This document shows, in pieces, positions 37,603 through 47,557 of a stretch of DNA of 64,000 nucleotides. The number at the start of each line of letters is the position of its first letter. Positions within the stretch are counted from its first letter, which is position 1. Under the pieces are notes generated by a model. It was not told the DNA's origin and ran no database searches. It saw nothing but the letters and a program-made list of their open reading frames with translations. Location: positions 183,669 through 247,668 of the forward strand of contig NZ_JAGWDK010000012.1 of assembly GCF_018398875.1 (NCBI RefSeq), read 5' to 3'. The position numbers and the translations under genes were made by a program. This DNA is from Bradyrhizobium sp. sGM-13. Its GTDB lineage: Bacteria > Pseudomonadota > Alphaproteobacteria > Rhizobiales > Xanthobacteraceae.

Positions 37603-38250
37603 CTACGCCCGCACCACAGTCTTCAAATAATTATACGCCTTGATGATCTCGATCAGGCGGTCCTCGGTGGAGCGGTCGCCGCCATTGGCGTCGGGATGGT
37701 GCTGCTTGACCAGCGCCTTGTACTTGGCCTTGACGTCATCGAGCGTTGCTTCGGCGGAAAGACCCATCACCTGCAGCGCCTTGCGCTCGGCGTTCATCAC
37801 CTTGCGCGTTTCGGTCTTGGCCTGCGCGCCCGGCCCCGGCCGCCAGCGGCCGCGACCGTTGAGCTCGGAGAACATGCTGAACGGATCGGCGGCGCCGTCA
37901 AAGTCTTCGGCGCTGGGCTGCTTACCCTTCTTGCCGGCGGTGTTGGCGCCCATCTTCCAGGTCGGGCGATGGCCGGTCAGCGCGTCCTTCTGGTAGCGCG
38001 CGACGGCGTCGGCGTTCATGCCCTGGAAGAAATTGTAGGATTGGTTGTATTCGCGCACATGGTTGAGACAGAAGTGCCAGTACTCGCGGGAATTCTCCCG
38101 GCCCTTGGGCGCGCGGTGCGGGCCCTTGTTCTGGCAGCCCGCCCACTCGCACATGGCGGCTTCCTCGCGCGCCTGCGCCTGCTGCTTCGCACTCAGCTTG
38201 TTGGGCTTGATGCGAATGGAATCGAAGAACTTGGATGAATCAATCGGCAT
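37603..38250 (-). CDS. J-domain (DnaJ-like) protein with Cys/His-rich N-terminal region
   Basis: A 215-residue protein. The C-terminal 60 residues are a J domain with the HPD motif in KQHHPDANGG, needed to stimulate DnaK ATPase. The N-terminal part contains MCEWAGCQNKGPHRAP and REYWHFCLNHVREYN, where three Cys and three His could bind a metal. No Gly/Phe or substrate-binding domain of DnaJ itself is present, so it is a specialised co-chaperone. It is divergent from bolA. The same neighbourhood holds cobS and cobT. Confidence 0.87.
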   Translation of the reverse strand: MPIDSSKFFDSIRIKPNKLSAKQQAQAREEAAMCEWAGCQNKGPHRAPKGRENSREYWHFCLNHVREYNQSYNFFQGMNADAVARYQKDALTGHRPTWKMGANTAGKKGKQPSAEDFDGAADPFSMFSELNGRGRWRPGPGAQAKTETRKVMNAERKALQVMGLSAEATLDDVKAKYKALVKQHHPDANGGDRSTEDRLIEIIKAYNYLKTVVRA

Positions 38251-38359
38251 GGCTGACTTTGACTACGCAACGCGCAAGGCTTCAAGTCTTGACATTGCGA
38301 ATACCTCCATTCGGATGCGCCATTGACGAGAAGCGGACACAGAATTATCTGCAACCATC

Positions 38360-38635
38360 ATGAGCACCAGGGACATTATCATAAACAAGTTGCGTGAAGC
38401 TTTCTTGCCGGAAAGCCTCGACGTCGCGGACGAATCTCATCTGCATGAGGGCCATGCGGGCCACCGGCCAGGCGGTGAGACGCATTTCAGAGTTTATATC
38501 GTATCTGAAGCCTTCGAAGGGAAGGGCCGGGTTGAACGCCACCGCATGATAAATGCGACGCTTGCGGCGGAACTTGAGGGCTCCGTCCATGCACTTGCCA
38601 TCAGGGCGCAGGCGCCCCGGGAGGGTCAGGGCTGA
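38360..38635 (+). CDS. bolA: BolA family protein
   Basis: A 91-residue BolA-like protein with ETHFRVYIVSEAFEGKGRVE and the family C-terminal part RHRMINATLAAEL. His/Cys ligand candidates for shared [2Fe-2S] binding with monothiol glutaredoxins include the conserved H in RHRMI and those in HEGHAGH. BolA proteins take part in iron-sulphur handling and stress-related regulation. It has its own divergent gap with the J-domain gene. Confidence 0.92.
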   Translation: MSTRDIIINKLREAFLPESLDVADESHLHEGHAGHRPGGETHFRVYIVSEAFEGKGRVERHRMINATLAAELEGSVHALAIRAQAPREGQG

Positions 38636-38822
38636 CGAGCCCGATCAACCCGATCCTGAAGTGCGCCGACAGACAGGCCGAAGACCTGTGGCTTTTGCTC
38701 AAGATCGCGCAGACGGCACAACCGTTTTGATTTATCTGTTGACTGCTGGGCGATGGACGCAGTTCCATCCGAACCGGGGCCGGAGCGGCCCCAATGCCAT
38801 CGCCACTCGATAGGGTCGTCCG

Positions 38823-39266
38823 ATGCAGCATTGGGTACGCTTCAGATGGGCCGTGGCCGTGATGGCCCTGGTTGCAGTCTCGTCAACCAAGGCACAAGCG
38901 CTGGACATGCCGAGCCCGTTTGTCCAGGAGGTGCTCATCAAGAGCATTCTCGTGACGCTCAACGACGCGGTGGCATCGGACAATTTCACGGTCCTGCACG
39001 CCAAGATTTCAAAGCCGTTCCGCGATCAGTTTCCGCCCGACAAGCTGCGCACTGTCTTCAAGGATCTGGTCGAGAAGCACGCCGTGTTCGACGCGATCGT
39101 CGCCAGCCCGGTCATTCCGGAGGAGGACGCCAAGATCGACGACAAGGGTGTGCTGCGCCTGAAAGGCCGCTTCGACACCACGCCGAAAAGGGTGAAGTAC
39201 CAGCTCGGTTTCATTCCCTCCGACGGCCAGTGGAAACTCTCCGGCGTCACGATCGATATTGAATAG
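38823..39266 (+). CDS. small exported hypothetical protein
   Basis: A 147-residue protein. MQHWVRFRWAVAVMALVAV followed by SSTKAQALD is a signal peptide. The mature part is an alpha/beta domain of NTF2-like look (SPFVQEVLIKSILVTLNDAV, shown only by its start SPFVQEVLIKSIL, then FTVLHAKISKPFRDQFPPDKL and a strand pattern ending WKLSGVTIDIE). No family name can be given. It is probably periplasmic. It stands alone between bolA and the CBS-protein gene. Confidence 0.75.
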   Translation: MQHWVRFRWAVAVMALVAVSSTKAQALDMPSPFVQEVLIKSILVTLNDAVASDNFTVLHAKISKPFRDQFPPDKLRTVFKDLVEKHAVFDAIVASPVIPEEDAKIDDKGVLRLKGRFDTTPKRVKYQLGFIPSDGQWKLSGVTIDIE

Positions 39267-39299
39267 TCCCGTCATGCGCGCAAATGCGCGGAGAGGCGC

Positions 39300-40652
39300 T
39301 TAGAACGCCGTCCCTGCCCGCTTCGGCTTCGGATACTCCGCGTCGGTTTCGCGCGGCAGCGGCGTGATCTTAAGTGCGGTGATACGGTTGCGCTCGCGGC
39401 GCAGCACGCGGAAACGGCAGCCGTGGAAGGTAAAATTCTGGCCGCGTTCGGGAATCGAGCGCGCCTCGTGAATCACGAGGCCGGCGACCGTCGTCGCCTC
39501 CTCGTCGGGCAGGTGCCAGTTCATGGCGCGGTTGAGGTCGCGGATCGGCACGGAGCCATCTACCACCACGGAGCCGTCGGCCTGGATGCGGACGCCGGCG
39601 ACCACGACGTCGTGCTCGTCGGAAATATCGCCGACGATCTCTTCCAGAACGTCTTCCAGCGTCACCATGCCTTCGACCTCGCCATATTCGTCGACGACGA
39701 GCGCGAAGTGGGTTTTGCGGCGGCGGAACGCCTTCAACTGTTCGGACAGAGGCCGCATTTCCGGCACGAACCAGGGCGGGCGCATGATGGCCGAAACGTT
39801 GATGTGCGAGGTATCGCCGTCGGAAGCACGGATCGCGCGCAAGAGATCCTTGGCGTGCAGCACGCCGATGATGTTCTCCGGCTTGTCGCGCCAGAGCGGG
39901 ATGCGGGTGTATTCTGTTGCCAGCACCTCGCCCACCAGTTCGTCCGGCGGCAGGTCGGCATTGATCATCACCATCGCGGTGCGATGAACCATGACGTCGG
40001 ATACCGCCAGATCGCCAAAGCGGAAGACATTTTGAATGTATTCGGCCTCACCGCTTTCGATCCCGCCGTGCACGGCCGATTCTTCCACCAGCCCTTCGAT
40101 CTCGGAGTCGGTGAGAATTTCGTGCTGCGAGGATTCCTGTACGCCGAGCAATCGCAGAATCCCGCGCGAGGCGCTGTTGAGCAGCCAGTTCAGCGGCCAG
40201 AACACCAGATAGGACAAATAGAGCGGATACGCGATCCATTGCGATACCGGCATCGGCTCCCTGATCGCCAGCGTCTTCGGCACCTGCTCGCCGACGACGA
40301 TATGCAGCGAGGAGAACACCAGGAACCCGGCCAGGAACGACACGAAATGCAAGCTGGCTTCCGACATTCCGAGCGGCATGAGCACCGGTTCGAGCAGCGC
40401 CGAAACGGTCGGTTCGCCGACCCAGCCGAGGCCGAGGGAAGCCATGGTGATGCCGAGCTGGCAGCAGGCGAGATAGGCCTCGATATTGCCCATCATGCCG
40501 TGCAGCAGGCGCGCACCGAACCGGTCCTGCTCGACCATCGCCTTGATACGGAAGCCGCGGCTCTTGACCAGCGCAAACTCGGCGGCCACGTAAAACGCGT
40601 TGGCGGCGAGCAGGAAGATCGCGAGCAGCAGATTGAACGCGGTCGAACTCAT
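39300..40652 (-). CDS. HlyC/CorC (TlyC) family membrane protein with CBS domains
   Basis: A 450-residue protein with an N-terminal CNNM (DUF21) membrane domain of four segments within residues 1-200, two CBS domains from VSDVMVHRTAMVMI to about residue 355, and a CorC_HlyC C-terminal domain (ADGSVVVDGSVPIRDLNRAM). These proteins are thought to move Mg2+ or Co2+ or to be regulated by nucleotides via the CBS pair. The Met in MSSTAFNLLLAIFLLA was selected as it opens the first membrane helix and has GAGGAATAT upstream. Next upstream is aroB. Confidence 0.92.
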   Translation of the reverse strand: MSSTAFNLLLAIFLLAANAFYVAAEFALVKSRGFRIKAMVEQDRFGARLLHGMMGNIEAYLACCQLGITMASLGLGWVGEPTVSALLEPVLMPLGMSEASLHFVSFLAGFLVFSSLHIVVGEQVPKTLAIREPMPVSQWIAYPLYLSYLVFWPLNWLLNSASRGILRLLGVQESSQHEILTDSEIEGLVEESAVHGGIESGEAEYIQNVFRFGDLAVSDVMVHRTAMVMINADLPPDELVGEVLATEYTRIPLWRDKPENIIGVLHAKDLLRAIRASDGDTSHINVSAIMRPPWFVPEMRPLSEQLKAFRRRKTHFALVVDEYGEVEGMVTLEDVLEEIVGDISDEHDVVVAGVRIQADGSVVVDGSVPIRDLNRAMNWHLPDEEATTVAGLVIHEARSIPERGQNFTFHGCRFRVLRRERNRITALKITPLPRETDAEYPKPKRAGTAF

Positions 40653-40713
40653 ATATTCCTCGTGACGGCCCCGGCCCCGCGCGACGCTTGCGTCAAGCCG
40701 CCCGACAATCCCG

Positions 40714-41852
<1,139 letters not shown>

Positions 41853-41856
<4 letters not shown>

Positions 41857-42485
41857 GGCGTGACGTTCATCCCGTCGGTTGTTGGCTGGGAGGCCGGGGC
41901 GCCGGCACACAGCCGGACGCGCAGGGCCTCGATGCATTCATCGACGATTCGATCGTGCGGCACGTCGCGAGACAGAATGGTCACGTCAGCGCTCCGGTAG
42001 ACCGGCTCGCGCGCTTCAAGCAGACGGCTGACGGTGGCAGTCGGATCCTCAGTCTGCAGCAGCGGCCGGTCGGCGCGGCGCCTCACGCGCTTCATGATGA
42101 CGTCGACGTCCGCCTTGAGCCAGATCGAGACCGCCTTGTCGCGGATCCGATTGCGGGTCTCCTCGCGCATGAAGGCGCCGCCGCCGGTGGCGATCACGGC
42201 CGGACCGCTATCGAGCAGCCGCGCAATCACCCGCGCCTCGCCGTCCCGGAAATGCGGCTCCCCATGGGTTTCGAAAATATCCGGAATCGACATGCCGGCG
42301 GCCGCCTCGATCTCGATATCGGCGTCGAGAAATGGCAGCCGCAGCCGCGCCGCCAGGCGGCGGCCGATGGTCGACTTGCCGGCCCCCATCATGCCAACCA
42401 GCACAACCGAACGCCGTCCCAGAGCCGACGTAATGTCGGCCTCCTGGGGGGCGCTCGCCTGGGCCGCTGCGGCGGTCTCGGACAT
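41853..42485 (-). CDS. aroK: shikimate kinase
   Basis: A 210-residue AroK. The P-loop GMMGAGKST is at residues 31-39, FLDADIEIE carries the magnesium aspartate, GGGAFMREETR is the shikimate-binding motif and RRRADRPLLQ the lid arginines. It phosphorylates shikimate with ATP. The N-terminal 25 residues before RRSVVLV are an Ala-rich extension. The Met chosen, MSETAAAAQ, follows the ORF's non-conserved upstream part. It ends in the 4-base overlap with aroB. Confidence 0.96.
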
Positions 42486-42628
42486 CAAAAAACTCTGTGG
42501 TTTTGCGGACTTCCACCGCTTCGTGACACCTATACTACCCCGACTGACGCAGTTGCCAGAGACTCTTGCCACGGGGATGGGAACATGTTGGATGATTTCA
42601 TTGGTTAATTCGCCGCCCTGAGCCCCCT

Positions 42629-42775
42629 ATGCCCAGCTTGTTCCGCTTTCTGACGGTCGTCGGCGTGATAGCCGGAGTGATCTATGGCGTGATTTTCGCG
42701 CTGGCGAATTTCGTCAATCCAAGCCCCCGGGAAATGACGGTCACCATTCCCGCAGACAAGTTCCTCAAGAGATAA
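42629..42775 (+). CDS. 48-residue single-span membrane protein
   Basis: A short open frame with a convincing coding pattern: MPSLFRFLTVVGVIAGVIYG followed by VIFALANFVNPSPREMTVTI and PADKFLKR. One membrane helix of about 20 residues is followed by a short soluble tail. The peptide is like small conserved proteins annotated without function (sometimes wrongly as histidine kinase) in this genus. AGCCCCC precedes the ATG, which is a poor ribosome site. It is divergent from aroK. Confidence 0.65.
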   Translation: MPSLFRFLTVVGVIAGVIYGVIFALANFVNPSPREMTVTIPADKFLKR

Positions 42776-42807
42776 CCGCTGGTTGCGAGGATCAGACGGC
42801 TGGCAAA

Positions 42808-43389
42808 TTAACGACTCAGCGCTTTGCGCAGTAGACGCAGGAACAGCCGCGTATCTTCGAGCAGATCGTGGCCCGCGACTTGTGCGTCCTTGATACCCTC
42901 CATGGCCGCAACAATGATGGCGGCTACATCGGCAGGCGTGGCACGCAGAGCATCCAAGGTGATCGCTCCTGTCGCCTGCGCGTTGGTTAGCGCTTGGGCA
43001 AGGAGGGCCACTAGCTCGGCGCGCGCCGCGAGCGTGACGTCTCGGGCCAACGCCATATTGGTTTCGAACAGTTCCGCCGCGTCGCCGCTGCCGGCGAAAG
43101 GCGCAACTAATTCCCGCTGGAAAGCGGCAATTGCCGTTTCAATCCGACTGAAAACATCGCCGTCACCTGCGAGCGCGGCTTCGACCTTTCGCATCGCCCG
43201 GGCGTGCGCCCGCGCCGACCCCGCCCGAAACAGTTCTTCCTTGCTGCTGAAGCTCAGATAAAGCGCCGCCCGGGACATGCGCGCGGCGCGCGCGATGTCG
43301 GCCATCGATGTCTTGCGAAAACCGTGACGGACAAAGACCGGAAGCGCCGCGTCCAGAATAGCCTCAGATTTTTGGCCGCTCTGATTCAT
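42808..43389 (-). CDS. TetR/AcrR family transcriptional regulator
   Basis: A 193-residue regulator. The N-terminal helix-turn-helix is KSEAILDAALPVFVRHGFRK then TSMADIARAARMSRAALYLSF, as in TetR proteins; the rest is a helical ligand-binding domain. It is divergent from an epimerase gene, and the 107-base gap has a perfect 10-bp inverted repeat that is likely its operator. So it probably represses both genes and releases them when a small molecule binds. Confidence 0.92.
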   Translation of the reverse strand: MNQSGQKSEAILDAALPVFVRHGFRKTSMADIARAARMSRAALYLSFSSKEELFRAGSARAHARAMRKVEAALAGDGDVFSRIETAIAAFQRELVAPFAGSGDAAELFETNMALARDVTLAARAELVALLAQALTNAQATGAITLDALRATPADVAAIIVAAMEGIKDAQVAGHDLLEDTRLFLRLLRKALSR

Positions 43390-43409
43390 CTGAGACAGAT
43401 TGACAGCAT

Positions 43410-43440
43410 TTGTCTAATCAGTCAAAAGACGATTAGACAA
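43410..43440. promoter_or_regulatory. probable operator of the TetR-type regulator
   Basis: TTGTCTAATC-11 bases-GATTAGACAA, a perfect 10-bp inverted repeat. Related half-sites (AGACAGATTGACAG and CGTCTATCTGTCTAG) flank it on both sides. Confidence 0.75.
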
Positions 43441-43496
43441 TATTCGTCTATCTGTCTAGTCATCACCATTCGGCGGCCCTAAAGGATTGAATCGGA

Positions 43497-44543
43497 ATGC
43501 CTACCAAGTTGAATGATCCTGCGGCCGCCGCCACGGTGCTCGTCACCGGCATCGGTGGATTTCTCGGCGGACATATCGCGAGGCAATTGCTGGCGAGCGG
43601 CTATCGCGTTCGCGGCACCGTCCGCAGCCTTACCGCCTGTGACCGGATCGGAAGCCAGCTTTGTGCCGCCGCACCCGCCGGGGCCGAGGCGCTCAGCTTT
43701 GTACAGGCCGATCTTTGCTTCGATGCCGGATGGGATGACGCGCTCAAGGGTTGCCGCTACGTCATTCATACGGCGTCGCCGTTTCCGGCGGGCTTGCCGA
43801 AGAATGCGGACGAATTGATCGAGACCGCGCGAGAAGGCGCGCTACGGGTGCTGCGCGCGGCCCATAACGCCGGCGTCGCGCGCGTGGTGCTGACATCCTC
43901 GATCGCCGCTACCAATCACGGCAGCGGTCAGGCTCCCTATACCGAGAGCGACTGGACTGACCCCACCAGCGCGCGGGCCACGCCCTACTACAGGTCGAAA
44001 ACCCTGGCCGAACAGGCGGCGTGGACCTTTGCCAAGAAGACCGGACTCGATCTGGCCGTCATCAATCCGGGCATGATCTTCGGCCCGCTGCTCGGTCCGC
44101 AATACGGCACATCGGTCGGGCTGATCCAGCAAATGATGAGCGGCAAGCTGAAACGTGTCCCGCGCTTCGGCTTCGCGGTCGTGGACGTGCGCGATGCGGC
44201 CGATGCCCATATCCGCGCCATGACCTGTCCGGACGCTTCCGGCCAGCGCTTCATCATCGGCGGAGGATTTTTCTGGTTGAGAGAATTGGCCGCCGTGCTG
44301 GCAAAATCGTTCCCAGCCTATGCTGCCGATTTGCCCCTAGGCGAAGTGCCGAGCTGGATGGTGAGGGCAATGGCTCCGTTTAGCCCGCGTTCGCGCATGA
44401 TCATTCATGAACTCGATCGCGACCTCAGCGTAAGCACGGCCAAGGCGCATCGGGTGCTGAACTGGAGAGCGCGGCCTGACGAGGACTGCATTCGCGCCAG
44501 CGCCCAAAGCCTGATCGACTATGGTCTGATCGCCAGGGCGTAG
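43497..44543 (+). CDS. NAD(P)-dependent epimerase/aldehyde reductase (extended SDR)
   Basis: A 348-residue extended short-chain dehydrogenase. The dinucleotide motif is VLVTGIGGFLGG at residues 14-25 and the active site is Y164-x-x-x-K168 with SS at 134-135. The layout is like dihydroflavonol 4-reductase and yeast-type aldehyde/ketone reductases, so it may reduce an aldehyde or ketone with NADPH. It is divergent from a TetR-type regulator and 96 bases ahead of an NTF2-like gene, probably one inducible unit. Confidence 0.88.
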   Translation: MPTKLNDPAAAATVLVTGIGGFLGGHIARQLLASGYRVRGTVRSLTACDRIGSQLCAAAPAGAEALSFVQADLCFDAGWDDALKGCRYVIHTASPFPAGLPKNADELIETAREGALRVLRAAHNAGVARVVLTSSIAATNHGSGQAPYTESDWTDPTSARATPYYRSKTLAEQAAWTFAKKTGLDLAVINPGMIFGPLLGPQYGTSVGLIQQMMSGKLKRVPRFGFAVVDVRDAADAHIRAMTCPDASGQRFIIGGGFFWLRELAAVLAKSFPAYAADLPLGEVPSWMVRAMAPFSPRSRMIIHELDRDLSVSTAKAHRVLNWRARPDEDCIRASAQSLIDYGLIARA

Positions 44544-44639
44544 AGCGGCAGCTCCCTTACCCGCGCAATCAGCGTCAAACCCGCAGGTTGCGCCGTCACA
44601 CGCATTCTAATCCTCACCTTACAGAATTGGACAACACCG

Positions 44640-45050
44640 ATGCCAACGCACACCACCGACATGGACGGCTCGCCGGAAGCCGAGGACATCCGCAACACCG
44701 AACGGTCCCGACTTCGCGCCCTGGTCGCCGGCGACATGGAGGCGGCAGGGCCGCTTCATGCGTCGGAGTTCCAGTTGATTACGCCGATCGGAATGCCGCT
44801 ATCCAAGGATGAATATCTGGGTGCGATCGCAAGCGGCCAGATCAAATATCTCATGTGGGAACCCGGACCTATTGCCGTACGGCAGCACAACGGCCGTGCA
44901 GTGATCCGGTATCGCGCCAGGCTCGAGATCGTGTTCGGTGGCCACCAGGTCGTCCCCGGCGATTACTGGCACACCGACACTTACGAATATCGCGACGGGC
45001 GATGGATGGTCGTCTGGTCGCAAGCCACGGCGATCAGTCAGATGTCCTAA
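44640..45050 (+). CDS. NTF2-like / DUF4440 domain protein
   Basis: A 136-residue protein of the SnoaL/DUF4440 fold: RALVAGDMEAAGPLHASEFQ is the first helix pair and GDYWHTDTYEYRDGRWMVVW the closing sheet. Members include small isomerases, hydrolases and proteins without known activity. It is downstream of the epimerase on the same strand and 69 bases before xerD, with which it need not be linked. Confidence 0.85.
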   Translation: MPTHTTDMDGSPEAEDIRNTERSRLRALVAGDMEAAGPLHASEFQLITPIGMPLSKDEYLGAIASGQIKYLMWEPGPIAVRQHNGRAVIRYRARLEIVFGGHQVVPGDYWHTDTYEYRDGRWMVVWSQATAISQMS

Positions 45051-45119
45051 CCGCATGCGCGTGCAGGCGCGTGTTTGAAAAAGTCTCCGTCCTGCCCGGA
45101 TCATGCGGTATCATAGCGA

Positions 45120-46079
45120 ATGCGCACGACACCCTCCGACACGAAGCTGATAAACCTGTTCCTCGACATGCTCGCGGCGGAACAGGGGGCGGGAGACAAT
45201 ACGCTCGACGCCTATCGGCGCGACCTCACCGATTTCTCCGAATTTCTTGGGCAGGCCGGACAGAACTTTACCCGTGCCGGAACCGACGTGCTGCGCGACT
45301 ACCTCGCCGATCTCGACACCCGCGGCTTCAAATCCTCCAGCGTGGCGCGGCGGCTATCGGCGATGCGACATCTGTTCCGCTTCCTGCTCAACGAGCGTAT
45401 CCGCGCCGACGATCCGGCCGCGATCCTGTCCGGCCCGAAGCGCGGCCGCGGGCTGCCGAAGGTGCTGTCGATATCGGATGTCGACCGCATGCTGACGCGG
45501 GCCAAGGAATTGACCGAGGCCGAGAACGCCTCGCCGCAACAGCGGCTGCGCGCGATGCGGCTGTATTGTCTGCTGGAAGTGCTCTACGCCACCGGCTTGC
45601 GCGTCTCGGAGCTGGTGGCATTGCCGCTGTCGGCCGCGCGGCGCGATGCCCGCATGATCATGGTGCGCGGCAAGGGCAACAAGGAACGGCTGGTGCCGCT
45701 CAACGAAGCCTCAAGGCAGGCGATGGCCGATTATCTCGCCGCCATGGAAGCGCTCAAGCCCGAGAAGAAGAAAAACGCCGTTGTATCGAAGTGGCTGTTT
45801 CCCTCCTTCGGCGAGAGCGGCCATCTGACCCGCCAGCACTTTGCGCGCGACTTGAAGGAATTGGCAGCGGCGTCAGGCCTCGCGCCGCGGCTGGTCTCGC
45901 CGCACGTGCTGCGCCACGCCTTTGCCAGCCATCTGCTGCATAACGGCGCGGACCTGCGCATCGTGCAGACCCTGCTCGGCCACACCGACATCTCGACCAC
46001 ACAAATCTATACCCATGTGGTCGAGGAACGGCTGAAGAGCCTGGTGCGCGACCTGCATCCGCTGGCGGAGAAGTCGTAG
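45120..46079 (+). CDS. xerD: tyrosine recombinase XerD
   Basis: A 319-residue site-specific recombinase. The catalytic residues are all present: R161 (TGLRVSEL), K185, H262 and R265 (HVLRHAF), H288 (LLGHTD) and nucleophile Y297 (IYTHV). With XerC it resolves chromosome dimers at dif. The N-terminal SAM-like domain spans about residues 8-95. It is followed by a short R1-like hairpin. It is chromosomal and near accA, so not a mobile-element integrase. Confidence 0.93.
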   Translation: MRTTPSDTKLINLFLDMLAAEQGAGDNTLDAYRRDLTDFSEFLGQAGQNFTRAGTDVLRDYLADLDTRGFKSSSVARRLSAMRHLFRFLLNERIRADDPAAILSGPKRGRGLPKVLSISDVDRMLTRAKELTEAENASPQQRLRAMRLYCLLEVLYATGLRVSELVALPLSAARRDARMIMVRGKGNKERLVPLNEASRQAMADYLAAMEALKPEKKKNAVVSKWLFPSFGESGHLTRQHFARDLKELAAASGLAPRLVSPHVLRHAFASHLLHNGADLRIVQTLLGHTDISTTQIYTHVVEERLKSLVRDLHPLAEKS

Positions 46080-46105
46080 TCGTCCCTGCGAAACGCAGGG
46101 ATGAC
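46079..46105. repeat. single-arm R1 hairpin after xerD
   Basis: CGTCCCTGCGAAACGCAGGG then ATGAC; CCCTGCG..CGCAGGG pair with a short loop. It overlaps the last base of xerD's stop codon, so it may form a transcript end. Confidence 0.65.
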
Positions 46106-46303
46106 AGGTAGATGAACTCCCGCCTTGACTTCCGCGGCTTCTCCCCCGAAACAGCCATCCCGTCCGCGGCCTTGTTTGGCGCGCTTTCGGCAAACCGGGT
46201 TATCCGGACCGAGATATGCGCTAAATCATTGAATATGCGTGCTTTCTTGAGGTGAATCGAAAACCGCTTCGCCTCACAGCGCGTTGTTACCTATATTGTC
46301 TTG

Positions 46304-47266
46304 ATGCCGGAACAGATGCGCAGCTATCTCGACTTCGAAAAACCAGTCGCCGAACTCGAGTCCAAGATCGACGAATTGCGCGCGCTGGCGGCGTCCGGCA
46401 GCGACATCGGCGACGAGATTGCGCGCATCGAGGACAAGGCGTCCCAGGCGCTGGCCGATCTCTACGCCAATTTGACGCCGTGGCAGAAGACGCTGGTGGC
46501 GCGCCATCCGCAGCGCCCGCATTTCACCGATTTCGTCAACGCGCTGATCACGGACTTCACGCCGATGGCGGGCGACCGCAAATTCGGCGAGGACGAGGCC
46601 CTGATGGGTGGCTTCGGCCGCTTCCGCGGCGAGAGCATCTGCGTCGTTGGCCAGGAAAAGGGCGCCTCGACCGAGAGCCGTATCAAGCACAATTTCGGCA
46701 TGGCCCGGCCTGAAGGCTATCGCAAGGCCGTGCGGCTGATGGAGCTGGCCGATCGTTTCGGCATTCCCGTGCTGTCGATCGTCGATTCCGCCGGCGCCTA
46801 TCCTGGCATCGGCGCTGAGGAACGCGGCCAGGCGGAAGCGATCGCGCGCTCCACCGACGCCTGCCTGTCGCTCGGCGTGCCCAATGTCGCGATCATCACC
46901 GGCGAAGGCATGTCCGGCGGCGCCATCGCCATCACCACCGCGAATAAGGTTTTGATGTTCGAACACGCGATCTACAGCGTGATCTCGCCGGAGGCGGCCT
47001 CCTCGATCCTGTGGCGCGACGGCACCAAGGCGCAGGAAGCTGCCACCAGCATGAAGATCACCGCGCAGGACATGCTGCGATTCGGCGTCATCGACCAGAT
47101 CCTGAAAGAGCCCGCCGGCGGCGCCCATCGCGATTCTGCCGCCATGATCTCGGCCACCGGCGATGCCATCGCGGAGGCCTTCAACGACCTCCGCAATCTC
47201 GACGCGGATGCTGTCCGCCGTCATCGGCGGCAGAAATTCCTCGATATCGGCCGCAAGCTCGGCTGA
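46304..47266 (+). CDS. accA: acetyl-CoA carboxylase carboxyltransferase subunit alpha
   Basis: A 320-residue AccA. MRSYLDFEKPVAELESKI is the classical start of the helical N-terminus, GDRKFGEDEALMGGFGRF and PEGYRKAVRLMELADRFG are conserved, and IGAEERGQAEAIARS with GEGMSGGAIAI holds the oxyanion-hole and carboxybiotin region. It transfers the carboxyl group from biotin on AccB to acetyl-CoA with AccD. The ATG at 46304 was taken over the TTG three bases before. Confidence 0.96.
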   Translation: MPEQMRSYLDFEKPVAELESKIDELRALAASGSDIGDEIARIEDKASQALADLYANLTPWQKTLVARHPQRPHFTDFVNALITDFTPMAGDRKFGEDEALMGGFGRFRGESICVVGQEKGASTESRIKHNFGMARPEGYRKAVRLMELADRFGIPVLSIVDSAGAYPGIGAEERGQAEAIARSTDACLSLGVPNVAIITGEGMSGGAIAITTANKVLMFEHAIYSVISPEAASSILWRDGTKAQEAATSMKITAQDMLRFGVIDQILKEPAGGAHRDSAAMISATGDAIAEAFNDLRNLDADAVRRHRRQKFLDIGRKLG

Positions 47267-47557
47267 TCGCTCCGTCCCGATCGACGCTGCCTCGGTAAGG
47301 TCGGTCGGGCTAATCGCTCCAAATATTAACGACCTCTAAACGGCCATTATTTTCGCCAGCGTGCATGATTCGGCCGCAATTAGGCCCAGAGCCCGGTCTT
47401 TAGTTTCTGTTGACCATGCCTGCCGCAGCATCCGCTGGACGGCCCCGTTCGGGTTGCGGCGCAGGGGGGCAATGGGTAATATTTTAGACAATGGCTTCAG
47501 GGCATGTCGCTGTTGATTTGGGGTGCGAGAATGCCCGGTGGGTGTGGAGCTTAGCCT

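Noticed and set aside
45120..46079. Phage-type integrase marking a genomic island
   Set aside because: Length, N-terminal domain and the housekeeping neighbours accA and aroK fit XerD; no att-like repeats seen.
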